Source of the DNA: Pseudomonadota bacterium
GTDB taxonomy: Bacteria > Pseudomonadota > Gammaproteobacteria > Steroidobacterales > Woeseiaceae
Direction: 5' to 3'
Assembly (NCBI GenBank): GCA_022360335.1
Contig: JAKSCZ010000228.1
Coordinates: 1 to 8,377, forward strand
Length of the DNA: 8,377 nt
Part shown: piece after piece, positions 5,314 to 8,377 of the stretch
Numbering within the stretch: the first letter of the stretch is position 1
How the letters are laid out: each line of letters begins with the position of its first letter
Made by a program: the position numbers and the translations under genes
Notes under the pieces: generated by a model
What the model was told of the DNA's origin: nothing
Seen by the model: the letters and a program-made list of their open reading frames with translations, nothing else
Databases searched by the model: none

Positions 5314-6285
5314 GTGTTCGAATACATACTCGAAAAGATAGAAAATGCGGAACTCCGTTCCGCGCCCTACCGCCACCTGTACATCGCGGACCTGTTCTCG
5401 CAAGAGCATCTCGACGCAATACTGAACGCCCCCGAGATACGGATCCCGCCGCAGCAAAGCGACGACGCCCTCTTCGATGCCTTGTACGCACGCGGTTACA
5501 AGATCGTCAATTTTCCCGGCTGCACGACGGAACAGAAGAAATACGTCGATTGGCACAAGTCGCGCGAACCCGACGACACGATGAATTCGGCCTGCGAGGG
5601 GTTCGGCATCACGCTGCGGCTCTTCGAGCCGGGGTCCGGCACCATCGCATCGCTCCGGGACTTCATAGCGAGCGAGCCGTTCAACGCCGCACTCGCGCGC
5701 AAATTCGACGTGCGGTACGAGAAGACGTTCAGAGACAACGGGATCCAGAAATACCTCGACGGCTACGAGATCAGCCCTCATCCGGATAATCGCAACAAAG
5801 CGCTGACCTTCATGGTCAACGTCAATCCGCACGCGGATTCCGAGTCTCTCGACCACCACACGCACTACATGACGCTGAAGCCGGAGCGCAGCTACCTTAC
5901 GCCGTTCTGGGAGCACAATCCGGACATCGACACCTGCTGGGTGCCGTGGGACTGGTGCGAGACCGTCGAGCAGCAGATACGAAACAACTCGCTCGTCGCG
6001 TTCGCGCCGTCGCCCGAGACCCTGCACGGCGTCAGGGCGCGCTACGACCACCTGCACGGACAGCGGACGCAGCTGTACGGCAATCTCTGGTACAGCGACG
6101 CAGACGAGCTCAGGCGCCTCGACTGGGAAGATCTCGACCTGAGAGACCCTACCCGGCGTCCGGTCTCCCGGAAGTCGGCGAAGTCACGCATCGCAGCCTT
6201 GCTGCCGCAATCCCTGCGACGCCGGATCAAGCGCGCGATGAAGCGCGACACGGATACCGTGGTCAAGGTCCGCCTCAGGAAGTAG
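5314..6285 (+). CDS. Probable 2-oxoglutarate/Fe(II)-dependent oxygenase
   Basis: A 323-residue soluble protein that looks like a 2-oxoglutarate/Fe(II) oxygenase of the prolyl-hydroxylase-like type, coupling oxidation of 2-oxoglutarate with O2 to hydroxylation of a substrate. The proposed iron triad is His156 and Asp158 in GYEISPHPDNRNKALTFMV (150-168) and His238 in FAPSPETLHGV (230-240). Arg251 in GQRTQLYGNLWY (249-260) is placed to bind the 2-oxoglutarate carboxylate. Spacing and the hydrophobic strand after H-x-D fit the double-stranded beta-helix core. The tail (about 281-323) is rich in Arg and Lys and has no assigned role; it could favour contact with a membrane or an acidic glycan. The start is GTG at 5314, with AAAGG 12 bases upstream. 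The gene sits among glycan genes, so a sugar, lipid carrier or aglycone substrate is plausible, but none can be named. Its stop directly abuts the convergent glycosyltransferase stop. Confidence 0.75.
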   Translation: MFEYILEKIENAELRSAPYRHLYIADLFSQEHLDAILNAPEIRIPPQQSDDALFDALYARGYKIVNFPGCTTEQKKYVDWHKSREPDDTMNSACEGFGITLRLFEPGSGTIASLRDFIASEPFNAALARKFDVRYEKTFRDNGIQKYLDGYEISPHPDNRNKALTFMVNVNPHADSESLDHHTHYMTLKPERSYLTPFWEHNPDIDTCWVPWDWCETVEQQIRNNSLVAFAPSPETLHGVRARYDHLHGQRTQLYGNLWYSDADELRRLDWEDLDLRDPTRRPVSRKSAKSRIAALLPQSLRRRIKRAMKRDTDTVVKVRLRK

Positions 6286-7431
6286 TCATCGCCCGGCGCC
6301 GCGGCCGATCAGATCGGCGTACAAATCGAGGTGCGTTTTCGCGGACACCTCGTGGCGGTAGTACTCGCGGACGTACGCGTGCCCCAGCCTGCCCCGTTCA
6401 CGCCAGTTGTCGTTGTCGAGCAATTCCCGCAAGCCGCGGGCGAAATCCTCGTCGGCCGCCCAGTAACCGAAGCGGGATGCGAAATCGTCCGGATTGACGT
6501 AACTCAGGATCGCACACCCGCGACCGGCCGCCTCGAAAAAGGTCAGAGGATGCGCTTCCCGCGACGCGGTGTTCACGAACACCCACGAGCCGTCGTAGAT
6601 ACCGTAGAAGTCCTCGTCGTCGAATTTATCGACGTAGCCGGGAGCCTCGAGATTCGGGATATCGCGGGCCAGTTCCTCGAGTCTTTGCTGGCGCGCGGCG
6701 TCCTCCGCAACGCCGATCATCAGGAACCGCACGTCCGGAAACTCACGCGCGAGGTCGAGGAACATCTCCGGCCGCTTGCGTCGATCCAGGCGCGCCACGA
6801 AGCACACGGTCGGCCTGCCGGATTTTTCCGAAACGGACTCCGGAACGTCTTCGATGTTCGGCAGGAAAGTCAGCGGTTTTCCCGGTTTGTACATGCGGGT
6901 TATCTTCTCCTCGAGGAACCGCGCGGCGAATGCGACGCAATCGGCGCGGCGGATGGCCCAGGTGACCAGCGGCCCCTCTTCGAAGAACATCAGCGCAAGG
7001 TTGCGCAGCTTGCGGCGCAGCGTCGCATCGCGGATCTCGATCCACCAGTCGCGCAAGCTGCGCGGGTCGCGGCAGGTGATGACGTGCCTGGCCTGCCGCG
7101 CCCCCAGCATCGCCGCCGCCGACATCAGGTTCGGGCTCTGGCTGTGATAGATCTGCGCACCGAGCCGCCGGTAGAGGCGCGGATCGATCAAGCGGCGCAT
7201 CGACAGCCCGAGCACCGTGAATCCCGCTACCTCCGTTACCGCCGCCTGCCCTTTGCGGCGGGGCGCAACGACGACGACGTCGTAACCGGCCTCGCCGAGC
7301 ACCATGGCAAGCGACTTCGCCATGGCGCCGAAGCCGCCTATCTTGCCGAAGCCGTGAAAAATGCTCGTTACGATGCAGACCCGGGGCCGGGCCGGCGGGC
7401 TCTTGCTCAGAAAATCGTCAATCGAGTCCAT
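6286..7431 (-). CDS. GT4-family glycosyltransferase
   Basis: GT-B glycosyltransferase of family GT4, 381 residues, presumed to act on a lipid-linked glycan intermediate at the inner face of the membrane. The N-terminal domain carries CIVTSIFHGFGKIGGFGAMA (19-38), the donor-proximal glycine-rich loop, then IYHSQSPN (94-101). The C-terminal domain has FLPNIEDVP (189-197), FVARLDRRKRPEMFL (211-225) with the conserved Arg and Lys, GYVDKF (265-270), and the E-x7-E motif from Glu292 to Glu300 (REAHPLTFFEAAGRG). The ATG at 7431 has GGAAG six bases upstream and overlaps the end of the preceding glycosyltransferase gene by 14 bases, so the two are almost certainly co-transcribed and translationally coupled. 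Its TGA (6286-6288) touches the TAG of the convergent oxygenase gene with no base between. Sugar specificity is unknown. Confidence 0.92.
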   Translation of the reverse strand: MDSIDDFLSKSPPARPRVCIVTSIFHGFGKIGGFGAMAKSLAMVLGEAGYDVVVVAPRRKGQAAVTEVAGFTVLGLSMRRLIDPRLYRRLGAQIYHSQSPNLMSAAAMLGARQARHVITCRDPRSLRDWWIEIRDATLRRKLRNLALMFFEEGPLVTWAIRRADCVAFAARFLEEKITRMYKPGKPLTFLPNIEDVPESVSEKSGRPTVCFVARLDRRKRPEMFLDLAREFPDVRFLMIGVAEDAARQQRLEELARDIPNLEAPGYVDKFDDEDFYGIYDGSWVFVNTASREAHPLTFFEAAGRGCAILSYVNPDDFASRFGYWAADEDFARGLRELLDNDNWRERGRLGHAYVREYYRHEVSAKTHLDLYADLIGRGAGR

Positions 7432-8377
7432 CCAGGGCTTCCAGTAGTTTCGAGGTTTGCCGGGCCACGTCGTGGACGCTCCGGACGTAGTTCCGCGCAC
7501 CGCGGCCGAGGCTTGCCAGTTCGTCGTCGTCGCGCAGGAGCCGCTCGAACTGCCGGCCCATTTCCCGCTCGTCATCGTGGCAATACACGCCGCCGCCGAA
7601 TTCGTCGATCAGTCCGGGATAGTTCAGGCTCAGCGACAGCACCGGAAGACCGAGCGATGCGGCCTCGAGCACGACGTTCGGCCAGTCCCCTTCCTGCGAG
7701 CTCGTGATGCAGAACAGCCGGCTCTCGTTCATCAGCTGCAGGACCGCGCGGTGCGCGATCCGGCCGTGGAATTCGAGGTTGGGACAGCTTTGTGCCTCGC
7801 GCCGCGTCTCGACGTACCGGTCTTCCTTGTCGACTGCCGGCGGACAGACCATTTCGAACCGCCTGGCGGGATTGTTGCGTGCGAGCCTGATGAAAGCCTG
7901 CGGGTTCTTCCAGTCGTCGCAGCGGCCGACCCAGATCGCATCGATCCGCTTCGCGTCCCGGGACCGCTCACGCACGACGATGCCCTTCTTGATCAGAATG
8001 CATCTCGCCCGCGGGAAACGCGTCGACAGCCGTTCTCGCTCGTATTCGTTCTGGACGACGATCCGCGAGGCCGTGCGATACATAAGCCCCACCCACCACC
8101 CGGTCAGCCGGCTCCGGCTCAGCGGGTGGCTGCCGTCCGTCTCGCCGTCGTGAGCGACCCAATAGACGAAGTGCTTGCCGCGCAGTCGGCAGAACAGGGC
8201 GATCAGGGTCGTCGCAACGGCCAGGGACCGCTGCATGTAGACATCGGCATCGACGTCGGCGATCGCCCGGAACAGTCTGCAGCCGTTGCGGACCGCCCCG
8301 GCGCCGGCCAGCATCCCGCGGTGGATCGCGACTCCGTCGACCCGGGCCGTCCGTGCCTGCCCGTAGTCGCCGACGAC
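7418..8377 (-). CDS. GT4-family glycosyltransferase, N-terminus beyond the right edge
   Basis: Partial GT4 glycosyltransferase: 319 residues are visible and the frame is open to the edge, with protein-like sequence (VVGDYGQ, then VDGVAIHR) upstream of the first internal Met codon at 8314, so the true start lies outside the window. Later features are DADVYMQRS (acceptor domain), FVYWVAHDGETDG, VVQNEYERERL, AIWVGRCDDWKNPQAFIRLA (start of the donor domain) and SSQEGDWPNVVLEAASLGLPVLSL, which corresponds to the nucleotide-sugar binding motif. The two glutamates here are separated by eight residues instead of seven. Perhaps 40-50 N-terminal residues are missing, judged from typical family length. 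It is first of the visible minus-strand pair and overlaps the next glycosyltransferase gene by 14 bases. Donor and acceptor are unknown. Confidence 0.9.
   Translation of the reverse strand, partial: VVGDYGQARTARVDGVAIHRGMLAGAGAVRNGCRLFRAIADVDADVYMQRSLAVATTLIALFCRLRGKHFVYWVAHDGETDGSHPLSRSRLTGWWVGLMYRTASRIVVQNEYERERLSTRFPRARCILIKKGIVVRERSRDAKRIDAIWVGRCDDWKNPQAFIRLARNNPARRFEMVCPPAVDKEDRYVETRREAQSCPNLEFHGRIAHRAVLQLMNESRLFCITSSQEGDWPNVVLEAASLGLPVLSLSLNYPGLIDEFGGGVYCHDDEREMGRQFERLLRDDDELASLGRGARNYVRSVHDVARQTSKLLEALDGLD

Noticed and set aside
4178..5341. 387-residue plus-strand open frame opposite the sulfotransferase
   Set aside because: The minus-strand frame has the complete sulfotransferase signature; the plus-strand product has none and lacks a ribosome site.
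5291..5341. ATG at 5291 as the oxygenase start or a small gene
   Set aside because: It is out of frame with the oxygenase and meets TAG after 16 codons; the GTG at 5314 opens the recognisable protein.
6304..6318. Hairpin GCCGAT-CAG-ATCGGC just after the oxygenase stop
   Set aside because: A 6-bp stem with a 3-base loop and no T run, lying within glycosyltransferase codons; too weak to call a terminator.
6331..7707. 458-residue plus-strand open frame opposite two glycosyltransferase genes
   Set aside because: It crosses the boundary between two overlapping GT4 genes and has no coherent domain; typical GC-rich shadow.

Overview
This is a GC-rich window of proteobacterial character. It opens with the 5' part of a glutamyl-tRNA synthetase gene and is otherwise filled by what looks like a surface-polysaccharide (capsule, exopolysaccharide or O-antigen) locus. 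The GluRS zinc-site cysteines fall at the same residue numbers as in Escherichia coli, which favours Gammaproteobacteria, but the genus cannot be read from the window. There is no sign of a transposase, phage, CRISPR array, tRNA or rRNA.

Layout. (1) 1-647, minus: gltX, N-terminal part, running off the left edge. (2) 648-997: a 350-base divergent intergenic region whose centre is AT-richer and carries short dyads and a candidate promoter. (3) 998-4155, plus: a compact three-gene operon with gaps of 22 bases each, encoding a GT4 glycosyltransferase, a polysaccharide pyruvyl transferase starting at TTG, and a short divergent sulfotransferase-like protein. (4) 4166-5131, minus: a canonical sulfotransferase starting at GTG, convergent with the operon across a 10-base gap that contributes to a 9-bp hairpin. 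(5) 5132-5313: a divergent spacer with back-to-back promoter candidates. (6) 5314-6285, plus: a probable 2-oxoglutarate/Fe(II) oxygenase starting at GTG. (7) 6286-8377, minus: two GT4 glycosyltransferase genes overlapping by 14 bases; the upstream one runs off the right edge. The oxygenase stop codon directly abuts the stop codon of the convergent glycosyltransferase.

How the genes may work together (inference): three GT4 enzymes would build the glycan repeat, the pyruvyl transferase would add a ketal pyruvate, one or two sulfotransferases would add sulfate, and the oxygenase would hydroxylate or otherwise oxidise a glycan or carrier component. The result would be a strongly acidic, heavily decorated polymer. 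No polymerase, flippase, ABC exporter or initiating phosphoglycosyltransferase is in the window, so the locus should continue to the right. No wholly new system can be demonstrated. The most unusual points are the combination of tailoring enzymes, the divergent short sulfotransferase and the glycan-locus oxygenase.
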